In this document: piece by piece, positions 45,729 through 59,872 of the stretch
How the letters are laid out: every line of letters starts with the position of its first letter
Position numbering within the stretch: position 1 is the stretch's first letter
Source of the DNA: Oenanthe sinensis
Taxonomy: Eukaryota; Streptophyta; Magnoliopsida; Apiales; Apiaceae
DNA: 64,000 nucleotides
Assembly (NCBI GenBank): GCA_028671895.1
Contig: CM053794.1
Location: forward strand, 25,282,501-25,346,500
Direction of reading: 5' to 3'
Translations under genes and position numbers: made by a program
Notes under the pieces: generated by a model
What the model was told of the DNA's origin: nothing
The model's database searches: none
The model's input: only the letters and a program-made list of their open reading frames with translations

Positions 45729-47700
45729 GAAATGCTTCATGGAAGTAAAGTAAGTTTGCATGTCTTTACTCTTATGTAAGAAAAGTGTTATTCGTGAAAA
45801 ACTTTAATTACTCGTTAGATTCATGTACTTCCCTGTGCGCAATGAGGCAGAATATTGTTGAGGATTCAAATTTGGGATCTTTTACATTTTGATTATTCTA
45901 ATCACTACCTGTGTTGGCCGTAATAATGTTGTAATTGTATTAATCAACATCTCAATCTAATGTGATACCTGGAATTTAAGACTGAATATCATGCATGAAC
46001 ATCACCCTGCAACTTGACATGACGCAAAAGCTACAAATTGTGTTACCTTAGTTTATGTGGATGTTATAGGAACTTCCCTGGTTTTGGGTATATAACATCA
46101 AGTAGTTTAGATGCATATGTGAACCGCTTTCTTAAAAGACTACTTTGGAAATGGAAACCACAAATTTTATAGCATTGCTGGTTTGTTCTATATGATACTT
46201 ATTAAAAAGTATAAGCAGTAGAGGGCAATAGAAGCAAAAACTATTAATCATGGTCTAAAATGGGTATTATAAAATCCTCTCCTCCTGGTGCTGTAATTGA
46301 TCTATCATTTCTGATTACGGGATAGTCTAGGGGTATGGTCTGTCGCTTATGAGAGATCACGAGTTCAAATACTTAAGCGGTATGACAGGGGTCTGTTACG
46401 GAAGCATCCTCTATACTCTCTTTAGTAAAGGTAAGACTGTGTACATCTTACCCTCCCCAGACTGTGCTCTACAAGCGGGATATACTGAGTAGGGTTTTTT
46501 TTTCTTTCACCCCAGCTTGACTCAGTTCAAGTTTATTTAACAAGCTGAACTTGGAGCTCCTTTTATCTGTATATACGATATTTCCTTTTAAGGTATCATT
46601 CACATTAATTATGTATGCATACATGCAACCCGCAAGCGATATATAAATATGCCATTATACAAATTATATTTGTATGATTTCACATATCTAAATAAAATAC
46701 GTGCATTGTGTTTCGATATGGTAATTTGTAAACATGTTACTCCATTTCTTCTAGGAATTATTACTTATTAGTCTCTTTAAAAAGTTAAGTGAATAGTGTC
46801 ACCGATGTCAGATACTTATATTTTGGTCAAACAGTTTACTTGTAGAATTTACAAGTGTAAAAAGGGCATGGTATGCATTAGGCACAAAAGCATACCTGGG
46901 AAACATAAAAATGTTAAATATTTTTGGTAAAGGTCAGTTACAGTTTAAATACACATGCACCCTCCAGCCTCCCTCCACTGGGGTTCCGGGTTCAAGACCT
47001 GTTATTACCAAGAGGAGAGGGTATCTGCTAGGTTTAGATGTCATATATTAGTATCTATTTATATTACTCACTTCATGGAGTCTGTACATGGGGAGTATGG
47101 CACAAGAAGTAAGATGCATGTAAGGTGTGCATTTTGTGATTATAAAAAAAGTGTGAGGGAGGGCTCTCAGCCCTGAAGTTGGGAAACATGCTTGGTAATT
47201 TAGAGCACTTCCTGAATGGCTGTGTTTAATTATTTTTTATGCTTTTGTCAAATATCTGAATTTTTGGTTGTCAAAAGGATTATTGAGCTAGAAGCCTAGA
47301 ATTTGTAAGAATGAATCATCAGTTTGTTGTTTAATTTTAATAGTACAGGATAGCTGTTTTTATTGTTCCGTTTACAATTGACATGCATCATCTCATCATG
47401 GCAAATTGAAATTTTGCAGGACATGCTCGCCTCTTCCTGTGATTGATGAAAAATGCACAACCTTCAAGATACATTATGGAGCATATACAAAGAATGCAAA
47501 CTTTTTTTCAACATCTTTATCTTTATGGTTCTCTGCCAAACGAATTGTAGGATTAGAGGGGGCAAAAGTTTCATAGTTCAGTTAATAGTCCAGAATTGTT
47601 TCTTTTTTTGTTGTTGTAATTGCAACGCTTTTGCTTATAAGAGTCACCTTGTGGAATTGTAAGGAAATTGGAATTTGGCTTTTTCATTTGATAGATATAA
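45729..47700 (+). other. LEO1 3' UTR, possibly with an intron, and flanking sequence
   Basis: Shortly after the stop a good donor (aaa/gtaagttt, 45749) is followed 1.7 kb later by a good acceptor (ttttgcag/gacatg, about 47420). The 3' UTR may therefore be spliced. A SINE lies inside this candidate intron. Inferred from splice consensus only. Confidence 0.35.
46318..46506 (+). mobile_element. tRNA-derived SINE
   Basis: A-box TAGTCTAGGGGTATGG, B-box-like gatcacgagttcaaatac, then gtaagactgtgtacatcttaccctccc and agcgggatatactgagtaggg, ending in a T-run (46495-46503). This is the head, body and T-tail of a dicot SINE family. Confidence 0.75.
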
Positions 47701-50700
47701 AAGTAACTTTGAGTGTATCTTGTATTACAAGGGTGGTGAGATATTGATACTAGATTTGATTTTAACTAAAGGGCAACTCGACGTTATGGATTAAACTGAG
47801 CATCGTCCTATATTGTCAAATATTAATTTGTATTATAAACTGAGCATCGACAAGAAGAGTATGGCCTATCATAAAGATGAATCGCGTGCAGACTTGGTTT
47901 TACATAAGCTTGCATCTGTGAGTTAAAATTTTAGGACTGGTGCCATTTTACTTGGTGAGTGCTCAATTGCCCATTCAAACCGGGGCTGAAATTTTTACTA
48001 CCTTTCTCCTATCATCCATTATATAACTTTTTGGTGGATTCTTATCATTTATTAGACTAATGTGCAGCATATGGCTTTTTATAGTAGTTGGAACTTGGGT
48101 TCGAGCACCAGTGATATAAAATATTTATCAAAGCAACAGGGATTGAGAGCTTTTGTGGGCTTTTTAATGTTTAATTGTGTTTGTTGTACATGTACTATAT
48201 GTTTAATTAAATCATAAACACTTGGTTGGTATCAAAATGTAACGAAAAGGTAGTCATGTAAAGGGGGTATGTGACAAGTGTATAAAATACTTGGTTCACA
48301 ATTTATTGGCACTGTTGAATTTGCATTAGGTTAAAATACTGGTAAACACTAAACATCATCTTCCATTGTGTTTAGGAATGTTATTAATGTTAATCAACAG
48401 ATTTAATAACCGTTAAATATGATCTAATTAACTCTCTCTATCGTAAGGTTTTAAAAACATTGGTGGCTTAATAGGATATGAAATCCAAATACGATTACTC
48501 CCAACATTCTAAAAATATAATCAAGCGAACACTGCTAAAAAAAGTAAGTTTTTGTTATTAATTAAAAGTAGTTTTCTTTTATATACAAATGAGTATATGT
48601 TTTAAGAATGAGATGAAATGCTACTATAATCCAATTAATTAACTTAACTTGATTGACTGCCACCTCTCTAATTGCTCCTTAAATTGCTTTGGATGGTATT
48701 GCTTTAAGCCATATGATTCCTGTCTGTAGTTGGACTGACCAATAACTATATTACATTAAATATCTGATTATTGGGTGGATTAGCAACACTTGTTTCCAAC
48801 CAATGATTCATTGCCACCTCTCTAATTCTTTCTATTATTCCTTCTATATTATTTTTTATCTTCTAAAAATTTTAAATGGTGGGCCCAGAAAAGTTCTATG
48901 GTGATGGCACTGGAGACAACAAAATTCAAGATAAGTTTGTGAACCATGCAGCCCCTTTAATTTGTCTTGCATTATTTTAGGTCAGATATATATTATTGGA
49001 TTCCATATATCTTATTTTCTGTACAGAGACACCAATATGGGACATGCTAGTTTGTTCTTGTTCCCTCTCTTTTAGTTTCTGTACCATTGTGTTTTCAAGT
49101 ATTGGACTCTGTACTACTTAAAATTCTGTATGCAAATAATGTACTGCAAATGCTATAAAGAGAACAGCACATAGGTATTCCACTTGGAAGTTCTTGCACA
49201 CTAGATCTTTAATAGATCTCTCAATAGTATTTTTTATTTAGAGAATCTTGTAAGTATTGCTTTGGAGTATTTTTAATGTGACACTTAAAGCATACTTAGA
49301 TATTCCCCTTGTTTTGAGTGTCAGAGGAAGGGTCTTGTAGCTTAAGGAAACAAAAGGGCAAACAAAACTATCTTAAACTGAAATTTTCAATTATAAAAAT
49401 ATAGTTTATAATTCACGATTCGCTATACGTGTAAAAAATTTACGTGCAATACCTTTACAATTCACTGATTTGTTGTTCGTAGTACGTTGAAATGGTTTGT
49501 ATTCGAACACAAGTCTGTATACAGAGAGAGGAGGAGGGGGGGGGGGGGGGGAGATTGGTTTATTTGAGAGTGGTTGAGGCGATAGTTTGTTTAATGCACA
49601 TGAAAGTGATGTATCGTAGTAGTATAGTAGGATGATCATGAATACTAAACAAAGAATGAGCCACCTGTAGGAAGTGAGAATAAAGACAAGTGAAATGCTT
49701 TCTCATACCTTTTCTTCTCTTTGATGATAAGCCATAGAAATATGAAAAGTGGTGTTTTATTCGCAGCAATTCGTGCAATCCAGCACAAGTTTAGCTACTA
49801 AAAAAACTTGTGGTTTAGTGGAAGCATTTTAACATGTAGTCGATTGCTCATTCTTCGACTTCTAGGGAAAAAGATACCTGTATGATCTTATCCTATCGTT
49901 GAAAAATCACATTCACCATTTCATCTGTGCATGCTTTTTTTCCCCTTAAGTAATAAAAAAGAGATATCCACAAGCATCCACAAAGTGTTCTTGAGTTATA
50001 TGGATATATGAGGTGGAGTCACTAATTAATGGTCTTAGAGGATGAACCACAAGCCATTCCCAAGTTAATCTCATTAGTGCACGCCCCATGACTTTGTGTT
50101 TGCTGGCTATATTTAAAATTATAGCCGCCCTCGGCATTTAGGCCTTAGGATGAAGAGATAAGCTTCTGATATCAGCTTAATTATATCAAAATCTTGATTT
50201 TGTGTGCGACACGTGTTCATTAATTATATACTAATCATGATAACTTTCCATCCATTGCACAGTAGGCGTACATTTTCTTTTTGAACCCAAGTTGCACTCG
50301 TAGAGCCAGACTAAACTGTCAGTCCAAATCGTGAGTTTAATTTATGGAATAATCGAGAAAATGACTCTAGTCCACTACTTTTTCGAGTACTTTCAGTTTT
50401 ATGAAAGAATTAAAAATTTACTGTACTTCATTAGTGGAGCAGGTTGTTGCATTTCTGCGATATGTCGTAGGTCATGACATGAGTAATTTTCTGTTTAAGT
50501 AAACTGAATGTCGCCCGTGTAAATTCTGAAATGCTTCAAAATTTGAACAAATTTCAAAGTACTGTCATTTTCTTTTGCTTATGCTTGATTTGGGAGGGGA
50601 TCACAATCTTGTAAACCATGTGCCTGCCTACTTGAAAGAATAATAACGATCTTGCTTTATCAACTTATTGTCACATTTGATTATATTCACTAAAACATCA

Positions 50701-51060
50701 AAGTCAAATAGTGTCAAAACTCAGAAGTGACAAATATATGCCCCCATTGTATCTTAAAAAGTTATGCAGTAAACATGGGGTCTCAAGAATTCCTGTCCTT
50801 GTCTGTAGACTCTATGGAGGAGAATTTTGTAATTCTACTTCTGCTTGATTGCCGGATCAATAACAGTTAAATGTTGGAAAAAACAGTTAAAAATGGAGGG
50901 AGCTGTTGATGAGAAATAAGTGACTATCACACCACACACACACACACAAAATAAACTAATACACTCATCAATATTAACTAACTCTCATATGCACTTCAAA
51001 AAGGTGGAAGTTATAGTAATACTGTAAGAGGAACTTATGAGTATATGTATGTCTCTGTAC
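47701..51060. other. Intergenic region
   Basis: About 3.3 kb of AT-rich DNA without a recognisable gene. It has a G-homopolymer at 49536-49551 and (CA)n near 50930-50948. Short open frames here have no familiar motif. Confidence 0.4.
49536..49551. repeat. Poly(G) homopolymer, 16 bp
   Basis: Sixteen G in a row preceded by gagaggagga; could form a G-quadruplex and is also a likely sequencing-error site. Confidence 0.8.
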
Positions 51061-51067
51061 ATACACA

Positions 51068-51075
51068 TATAAAAG
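51068..51075 (+). promoter_or_regulatory. TATA box of AHK1-type kinase gene
   Basis: TATAAAAG lies 84 bp before the start codon at 51152. Confidence 0.5.
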
Positions 51076-51151
51076 TCTATGTATGCTTTGCAACTTGTTG
51101 ATAATGAGTTTTATATTATAAACTTCTATTACTTAACAATGAAAGAATAAG

Positions 51152-54100
51152 ATGGAGGAGAAAACAAACAAAACCCCATCAATCAGTAGTGAATCTTCAG
51201 CAGCTACAACCAAACCAATGAGATCTTTGCTAAGAAGGGTCTTCAAAACAGTTCCTGGGTTCCCAAGTTCTTGGGGACATAACAATAGCATCCAATCTCC
51301 TCGAAACAGAACTACTTTTCAGAGAGATGTTGAACAAGAAGACCTTCATTGTGCTGGAGCCCATTGTTTATCTTCATACTACAGTGTTTTTGTTGCTCGA
51401 CTCGCCATGATGGTATGCACATTTTTTTCATCAACTGTGTACTGATTCATGTTGATTTTGATGAAGAAAAAGTGCGGAAATTAAATGATGAAATGTGGTC
51501 ATTTTTGTTTCTTTTTTCATGATTAAAGTATAGATCATGGATAGAGAGTTTAAGTTATTTCTGGTGACTTGGCAAAATAAAGTTATCAGTGATGTCTTAA
51601 GTTTTGTATCCCGTATATTGAGATCAGAAAAACTACAAGAACTTTGCTGTCCTCCGTTTATAAGAACTGGCTTGTTTATGGCATTCTGCAGGTCATGCTA
51701 GCAATTCTGATAGGGCTTTTAACCTTGCTCACTTGGCATTTTACAAGGGTCTACACGAAGAAATCATTAGATACTTTAGCATATGGCCTTCGCTACGAGC
51801 TCTTACAACGTCCCATTTTGCGAATGTGGAACATCTTTAATACCACTATTGAGATCACAACAGCGCATGTTAAGATGTCAGAGTTTGTGATGAAAAAATA
51901 CAGCAATCCGGTCGATCAAGCACAGCAAGTGGAGGTTAATTTTATACTTTGTTGAACAGTTCATATGTGTTTAATATATGTTGTTTGTTTTCGGAAATTG
52001 CTTGTAGAACATTTTCTAATCAATATTTAGGCTTTTGACTCCCAGCTATATCAAGTTATGAGGGACATGACCTGGGCACTGTTTGCAAGCCACAAAGCTC
52101 TCAATTCCATCACCATAAATTACAGAAATGGTTTCGTACAGGCTTTTCATAGAGATCATAAAAGTAACAGCACGTTCTACATATACTCTGATCTAGTCAA
52201 CTATTCAATCAGTGGTTCTTATAATATCAACATGCTTTCATCTCGTCAAGGCTGGAATGATCAATCTGTGCATAACAATATCTCTGCAATCTGGTATCGG
52301 GAACCGCTAGATCCTGTGACTGGTGAAAAAATAGGAAAATCAAGGGCAATCCTGCCAGATGATTTGATATATATTGCAGGGATTTCACAAGTACCTGACG
52401 GTGCAGCTTCATGGCATGTAGCAGTAAGCAAGTACAGTGAGTCACCATTGCTTTCCGCAGCATTACCAGTTTTAGACTCATCAAAGGAAAGCATAGTGGC
52501 TGTTGTGGGTGTTACAACAGCGCTTTATAGTGTTGGCCAGTTGATGAAGGAACTTGTCGAATTTCACACTGGACACATTTATCTGACCTCACAAGAGGGA
52601 TGGTTGCTGGCTACTTCCACAAACACTCCTCTTTTGATGAATACCACAACAGGACCAAAACTTATGATGGCTGCAGATTCTGAAGACCATGTAATACGCT
52701 CAGGAGCTGATTTGTTAAAGAAAACCGCTGGCAACTCAAATTTTACGAATCATGAGGTTCACATCGAAAATATCAGGCTCGGGCATCAGCTATATTACAT
52801 AGACACGTTTTTTCTTAACTTAAAGAGACTTCCCATGGTAAGTTTCTATATTACACCCCTGTTTTTGCATACAGTTTCAAGGGCTTTGGTTATATGTGTC
52901 GAAGACCACATAGATACAAGTGAAGGGATTCTTCACATCATATTGATACAATGCTTGAATTCTATTGATTACCATATAATTATATTTTGTTGATTAACCA
53001 CTTAGAATCAAATGGAAAAGGTTTTTTGGGGTTATATTGATCCAATGTTACACTTTGTTGTTTACTACGGTATATAATTATATTATATTGATTGCTCCTG
53101 ATATCATATTTTGAATTTTCGGATTGTTACAGTTGGGAGTTATTATCATTCCGAGGAAATACATAATGGGAAAGGTTGATGAGAGAGCAATCAAAACATT
53201 GATAATACTGATTTCCGCTTCTTTGTGTATACTTGTTATTGGTTGTGTTTGCATTTTCATATTGACAAATGGAGTGTCAAAAGAAATGAAACTAAGAGCA
53301 GAACTGATAAGCCATTTAGATGCAAGACGCAAGGCAGAGGCCTCCAGCAACTACAAAAGTCAGTTTCTGGCAAACATGAGGTGAGTAACAATATTAACTC
53401 TAAAATTGAAACATGCAGAATTACTGGTCAAGTATATAAATGACATGTGAAGTGTACGTAATGTAATCAAGTGATTTAACATTGTGGAAAAAAATTCGCT
53501 TGAAAATCAAGGGAACTGATAGTTACATCTATGTTAGCTGAAATTGAGATTACTGTGAATCGACTGCAGATTTGGATAGATTGTGTACTTGTAGTTAGTA
53601 GCTGCTATAACTGTTTAACAATATTTCTAGATTCTATTAGTTCTCGAAGTGTCTCACTAACAATATGTTTACTACTGTAATATTTTCCTATTTTGGTGCA
53701 ACAGTCATGAACTTCGAACACCTATGGCTGCAGTAATTGGGTTGCTGGACATTCTAATGTGTGATGATTGTCTCACAAGTGAGCAGTATTCAACGATTAC
53801 CCAGATCCGAAGATGTTCAACAGCACTACTAAGGCTTCTTAACAACATTTTGGATCTCAGTAAGGTGCTAAATATCAGTATATCACTGAATTGTTGTTTT
53901 ACTAGTGATACAGTATTGCTAAATTATACAACTTTTTGCAGTTCGCATCCCTAGATGCGGATAATACTCAAATTGTGTAACCTATTTTCATAGTCGATAA
54001 GTCACATACTCTACTTTCATATTTATATTACATCTCTCTTGGCTTTTTTCATCCAAACTGCCTGTTAACGTTTAGACAGAGTAGTTCGGAAATACTAATT

Positions 54101-57074
54101 TATTTTTTGTCAAATAATAATTTTAAGCTATTAGGTAATTCTTCAAGGAACGTCAATTTTTTTTTTCAAATGAACATTGTGCCCAGGTGGAATCTGGAAA
54201 GCTGGTTCTAGAAGTAGCTGAGTTTGACTTGGGGCGAGAACTCGAAGGACTTGTTGATATGTTCTCTGTCCAGTGCATTAACCACAATGTTGAGACTGTT
54301 TTAGATCTTTCTGGTATTATCTGAATCCCTGATATATACTTGCATTGCCGTCTCTGATATAATCTAATTATATAACTTTAGTGAATGTTATCATTCATTG
54401 CATATGCAGATGATATGCCAAGATTAGTTCAAGGTGACTCTGGCAGAGTAGTGCAGATCTTTGCCAACCTCATAAGCAATTCTATCAAGTTCACAACAAG
54501 TATGTCACCTTCCTACTTCCCGAGGTCTTTAGTGACTTTTTTTTTTGGCTTCTTGTTCTTTAGTCTAATTATGCTTGAGCAGAGCTAACAGATCATCACT
54601 AGAGTCAAAAATCGCCATCCATAATCTCATACATTCATTGCACTTCACATAATATGCACTTTAAGTATAATAGCTTTGAATTAGGTTGTCTACATTCGTA
54701 GGAAATCATTCCGAAAAAGGTCTACCCTTTCAAACCCCCTTCATTGAGATTATGAGATAGCATTAATCATTCAATAGAGCCAACAAACAATTTAAAATAT
54801 TTTTATATGCATATTCATGTTTTCTTATGGCACACAGCGGGCTACATTGTTCTGCGAGGATGGTGTGAGAATCCAAATACCTTTAGTACAAGGAAGTATT
54901 CCCTCGATCAGAAGGATCCAAGATCTACGCGTGCAACGAAGTTTAAGCTATTAAAAAACCATGACAGAAGATTCTGCAGAAAAGACAACAAAATGATTCT
55001 ACATTTCGAAGTTGAGGACACTGGCTGCGGTACAAATTTAGTATACCTTGATACTACAGAACAACTTCATGACAAGTATTCAGCTTTTATATTTGGACTT
55101 TTGTTTTTTAGGAATCGATCCACGAAAATGGGACTCGGTATTTGAAAGCTTTGAGCAAGCTGACCCTTCAACAACTCGACTGTAAGCTATCTATGTGAAC
55201 TCTGCAGTAAGAGTAAAGCTGTTTCATGTTTATGCGGGATGCTAAAATTCTTAAGTCATACTGAGATAGTTTTGTAATTTTCAGGCATGGTGGAACTGGA
55301 CTTGGTTTATGCATTGTGCGAACTTTGGTATCACAAATTTTGAACTGAACAAAATACCTCAATTTTTTTTTATATTGTATCAGTATAAAACAACGTACCA
55401 ACTCCTTATGCTTACAGGTGAATCAAATGGGTGGAGAAATTAGAGTTATTAAGAAAGATGGACCAGGGACTCTCATGCAACTATATTTGCTTCTCAGCAC
55501 TCCTGTAGATGAAACAAGAGGGTCCAACAATTTAAACTTTGCACAGCACAACCTGACGGCAAGTGTCACTACTATTTAATCCGTGATCTATTTGATATAT
55601 TCTAGAGATTAGCATGATATTGAAAGTTTAAATGCACAGATATTGCTTGCACTTGGCGGAAAAATGGGTCGATTGATTATGTCCAGGTGGCTACAAAGAT
55701 ATGGAATGCACACCTATGAAGCTTCTGAGTGGAATGAACTAACACAAAGACTTCAGGAACTATTTCAGGGTGGAACTTATGTGAAAAATTCACCCAGTAG
55801 ATGCTCAAGAGCCGAAGAATCGAACACAGAAGACAAGAGGATTTCAATATCTATCATAGTTATCGATATAAGGCTACTTGACTTGAGCACAGATATATGG
55901 AAGGAACAATTAATTTACTTGGATAAATTTTCTAGGAGAGCCAAGTTTGCATGGATACTGAATCATGACACTTCCAATAACATTAAGATGGAGCTTCGTA
56001 GAAAAGGGCATCTACTGATGGTTAACCGGCCACTTTACAAAGCAAAGATGATCCAAATAATGGAATCTGCCATAAGAGAGTGTGATGTTGAAATGCAAAA
56101 GGATATGAATTCCTTGAGACATATAGTTGGTGATGAGATGCATGAATGTCTTGAAATGAATCACATTCATTCTGATAATAGCAGCTCTAGTGAGTCTGAC
56201 AAGATAGAACTGAAAAACCCTAGTTGGATTGGGTCGCAATTGGGAGATAACAAACAAAAACATGACAGTAACCCTTGTTTGTCACGGTATGAGGCAGTTA
56301 ATAATTGTTTTGTTGAGTTAACTGAAGTTCAAGCAAAAGAAAATGAGTTGAGAAGAAATGAACAAAATGTGAACAGAACATGTTCTGACAATCCAAGTGG
56401 CGGTATGTACTCAACAAGGAGTACAGATGAACATAAATCCCTTCAAGGCATACGCATACTTCTGGCAGAAGATACACCGCTACTCCAGAAAGTTGCAACC
56501 ATAATGCTTGAAAAATTAGGCGCAACAGTTGTAGTTGTTGGAGATGGGCTGCAGGCAGTCGATGCTCTAAAAATCGTGCCTAGTCCAGATGAGTATCTCA
56601 AGGCATCTTCCAGAGAAGATGGGATCAACAACAATCGGACAAAAGGATATGACCACTCAACATATGATTTGATTCTTATGGATTGTCAGGTAAACTGCGA
56701 GCACTTAATTTTTTTGGTTACTTTTAAGGATCATTTTTAAAAAAAGATTTTCTAGTAAAGTCAAAAAAAGAGAATAATTTGGAATCAAGATTATTTCATT
56801 CTTTCAAAGATCAATACAATGCATTCTCACAACAGAATCTTTTATTACGACAATACAGATGCCAAAGATGGATGGTTATGAAGCAACAAAAGCTATACGA
56901 AGATCAGAGTTAGGGAGCAGCTCACACATTCCAATTGTTGCACTAACAGCCCACGCAATGTCATCCGATGAAGCTAAATGCTTGGAAGTTGGTATGGATG
57001 CCTATCTAACAAAGCCGATTGATCGAAAGTTGATGGTTTCCACCATCCTGTCAATGATAAAGAGAAATGCATGA
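51152..57074 (+). CDS. AHK1: Hybrid histidine kinase, AHK1 type (osmosensor family)
   Basis: Thirteen exons: 51152-51412, 51692-51934, 52031-52837, 53133-53380, 53705-53864, 54187-54313, 54410-54499, 54838-55029, 55112-55181, 55285-55327, 55418-55558, 55640-56689 and 56859-57074, encoding 1215 aa (Arabidopsis AHK1 is about 1200). TM1 is near 88-105 and TM2 near 459-481, with a ~350-residue extracytoplasmic sensor between them. H box SHELRTPM with phosphoacceptor His521; N box NLISNSIKF (Asn639); G1 EDTGCG (Asp706); F box FESFEQAD; G2 GGTGLGL (735-741). The receiver has acidic pair Glu1071/Asp1072, phospho-Asp1142 (LMDCQMP) and Lys1196. All catalytic residues are present. The family passes phosphate by His-Asp relay to AHP proteins in osmotic and drought signalling. 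The intron after exon 11 has a GC donor (acg/gcaagt). Confidence 0.95.
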
Positions 57075-57950
57075 TTGTTACTTTAGAAGAGTATAATTTA
57101 GTTAGGCTGACCAGTTAGATCTTCGTAATATTAAGCATTATAAGCATGAAGCAATACAACAAAGCATACCTTTTTGTAGGCACATTATAGTGGAATAATT
57201 TTAATGCACATGTACACTTAATTATATACACAATGAGTAGCTGGATGTTCTGTTTGAATTTACATAATCACTTTGGCTCAATTTCGAAGAACGGATGAAT
57301 GAGTTTTGTTGCAGATGGTCCAGTTTAGCACTCTTGTCTGCAGAATTTAATAGGTATTTTTATTTTCTTTGCTCAACTGTTTGATAGGCGTTTGTGAGAT
57401 GTGTTTTGAGTTCATACAAGGCTCTGTTTGTTTCTTTTAAAAGTAATTTATAAGTTGAAAAACACGTACATTTTTTAACATATGATATATTAGGAATTAA
57501 CAATGTTATTCAAGATCGTTCTGATAATTTATCGAAAGCATGGGTGAAAATTGAGTCTGATTGTTTATACGATATTTTTTTTGGGATTAGTGATTAAAAA
57601 GTACAGGTTGTTATTATCTAAATTATATAAAAGTTATGGTTATATATATACATGTTAAAATTAAGTTTAAATAGTAAACTATGAATTTTATTTACAATTC
57701 TTATTATATATTAATAATAAATTTATTAAAAAGATAAAATAATAGTTAAATTCAGAATGATTTCATTATTTGCATGTATAATAAATTAATCATATAAAAA
57801 TATTACACTAAAAAAAGCCAATACTCGAGGGTGGGGAGTTGGCTTGTTGCCTAAGACGAGATCGTATATCTTTCTAACTCTTTACACTAATTTCTCTCTA
57901 CTCTCTCTCAATCTCTCTCTAACAAAACAACAAACACAAGCAAAGGCGAT
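57075..57950. other. Intergenic region with CT-rich 5' UTR of the next gene
   Basis: AT-rich, no gene seen. A pyrimidine-rich patch (57870-57920) directly precedes the proteasome gene and probably covers its transcription start. Confidence 0.4.
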
Positions 57951-57954
57951 CAAG

Positions 57955-59872
57955 ATGGCACGATACGACAGAGCAATCACCGTGTTCTCGCCGGACGGTC
58001 ATCTATTTCAGGTTGAATACGCTCTGGAAGCTGTCCGTAAAGGCAACGCCGCCGTGGGCGTTAGAGGTACCGATACTATCGTTCTCGGTGTGGAAAAAAA
58101 GTCCACTGTTAAACTTCAAGACTCTAGGTATCTTATCCTATATATTCATATTCGTATCTGCTCTCTCTTTATATCTTGCTTCGATTTGGGGGAATTTATT
58201 TATGTGCGTTAGGGTTTACCAGATTCGAACCCTGTAATGTTGTGAACATTAGTGTTCTCTTTTGTTCCGACTCTAACTATATAAAAATATATATCAAAGG
58301 TTAAACTTTTATAGAGGAGCCATTTGAATTGAGAGGAATCAAACTACTGTTTCTCTGATATTATGCTGATTGCGTACTGCTAACAAAGACCAAAGTTTCT
58401 CTTGCTGTTTTAGGGTGACTAGTGATGTAAACTAGTTTCCGTCTCAACCAGATTTACCATCCTATAGGAGCTTCATTTTTCTTGCAATTAATCACATCCC
58501 ACACATTTTTCATTGCTTGGCTACGTATGTATCCTCCTTGTTGCAGATCTGTCAGGAAGATTGTAAATCTGGATGATCACATTGCTTTGGCATGTGCTGG
58601 GCTTAAAGCTGATGCTCGAGTTCTTATTAACCGGGCACGTATTGAATGCCAAAGCCACAAGCTTACTGTTGAAGATCCAGTTACTGTGGAATATATTACA
58701 CGTTACATAGCTGGTCTTCAGCAAAAGTACACACAAAGTGGTGGTGTTAGGCCATTTGGCCTTTCAACTTTAATTGTTGGATTTGACCCACACACTGGTG
58801 TGCCAGCACTGTACCAGACTGATCCTTCAGGGACCTTTTCAGCTTGGAAAGCTAACGCTACTGGGAGAAACTCCAACTCAATGAGAGAATTTTTGGAAAA
58901 GAATTATACAGAGACGTCTGGTCAAGAAACCTTGAAACTTGCTATCCGTGCACTGCTTGAAGTAAGTAAATGATATAACTGGTTCTATTTTAAAGTACAT
59001 ATGACATATCACCTTTATACATTCTGTTTGTATTCGTATCACTTGCGCTTCTTTTTTAGAATGCTGATGGAATATTACTATTATATGCACTAAACAGTAA
59101 ACAATACTATTTCTCTATTAGTTTATGCTATAGCTGGTGCAACACAAACAGGTGCCAAGAATGGTGCAAGTGTGAAATTAAGACCTATATCCTTTATCGC
59201 ATTCTGTATCTAATTAAAGTTTGTATCTTTGAAAGAGCTGTCAATGCTGCAATTGCTATTGAAATCATTAGTAACCTTCTTCCGAATATTAAATAAAAGT
59301 AATGAGATTAATGTTTATAGTCAAATAAGCCGTGTGTTACTTGTCAGTATATAACATATTCGAAGTTATACAAGTCATAAAATATGTGGTATGAAGGGTG
59401 GAAGTAGTGTAAAATGTTGTCACATTACAGCTAACGACTAACATAATGTAATTGTTGATAATATTTGTTGTAAGTTAGCTTTATGAGGGTATTATTGTAT
59501 ATTGAAATTGCTGTTTTTAACTTGGGCAATGTCGACGTTCTCATTAACATCTGTCTATTATTTTCAGATAATAATTAGTTTGTAACTAATTTGCCCAGAT
59601 GTATAATTAGTTTTGTAACTAATTTGCAATTTTTTAGTAAAATAACTGTTAGTAATATCAAGCTCAATAACATCATCAAATTAATTATGCCTCTTCTATT
59701 TTGAATCTAGGTTGTGGAGAGTGGAGGAAAAAACATAGAAGTTGCAGTCATGACAAGGGATAAGGGTCTTCGTCAACTTGATGAAGCTGAAATTGACACC
59801 ATTGTAGCAGAGATTGAAGCTGAGAAGGAGGCTGCAGAAGCTGCAAAGAAGGGCCCTTCTAAGGAGACTTGA
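57955..59872 (+). CDS. PAD1: 20S proteasome subunit alpha type-7 (alpha4)
   Basis: Three exons, 57955-58127, 58547-58961 and 59711-59872 (GT-AG), encode 249 aa, the usual length. The alpha-subunit signature YDRAITVFSPDGHLFQVEYALEAV is at the N-terminus. GVRGTDTIVLGVEKK, IALACAGLKADARVLINRAR, RPFGLSTLIVGFD and LYQTDPSGTFSAWKANATGRN follow. The C-terminus is Lys/Glu/Ala-rich. Alpha subunits are non-catalytic and form the gate rings of the 20S core in cytosol and nucleus. Residues, order and length match Arabidopsis PAD1. The frame is intact. Confidence 0.97.

Noticed and set aside
48090..48150. SINE or tRNA pseudogene at gggttcgagcacc
   Set aside because: Only a B-box-like word; no A box, body or tail.
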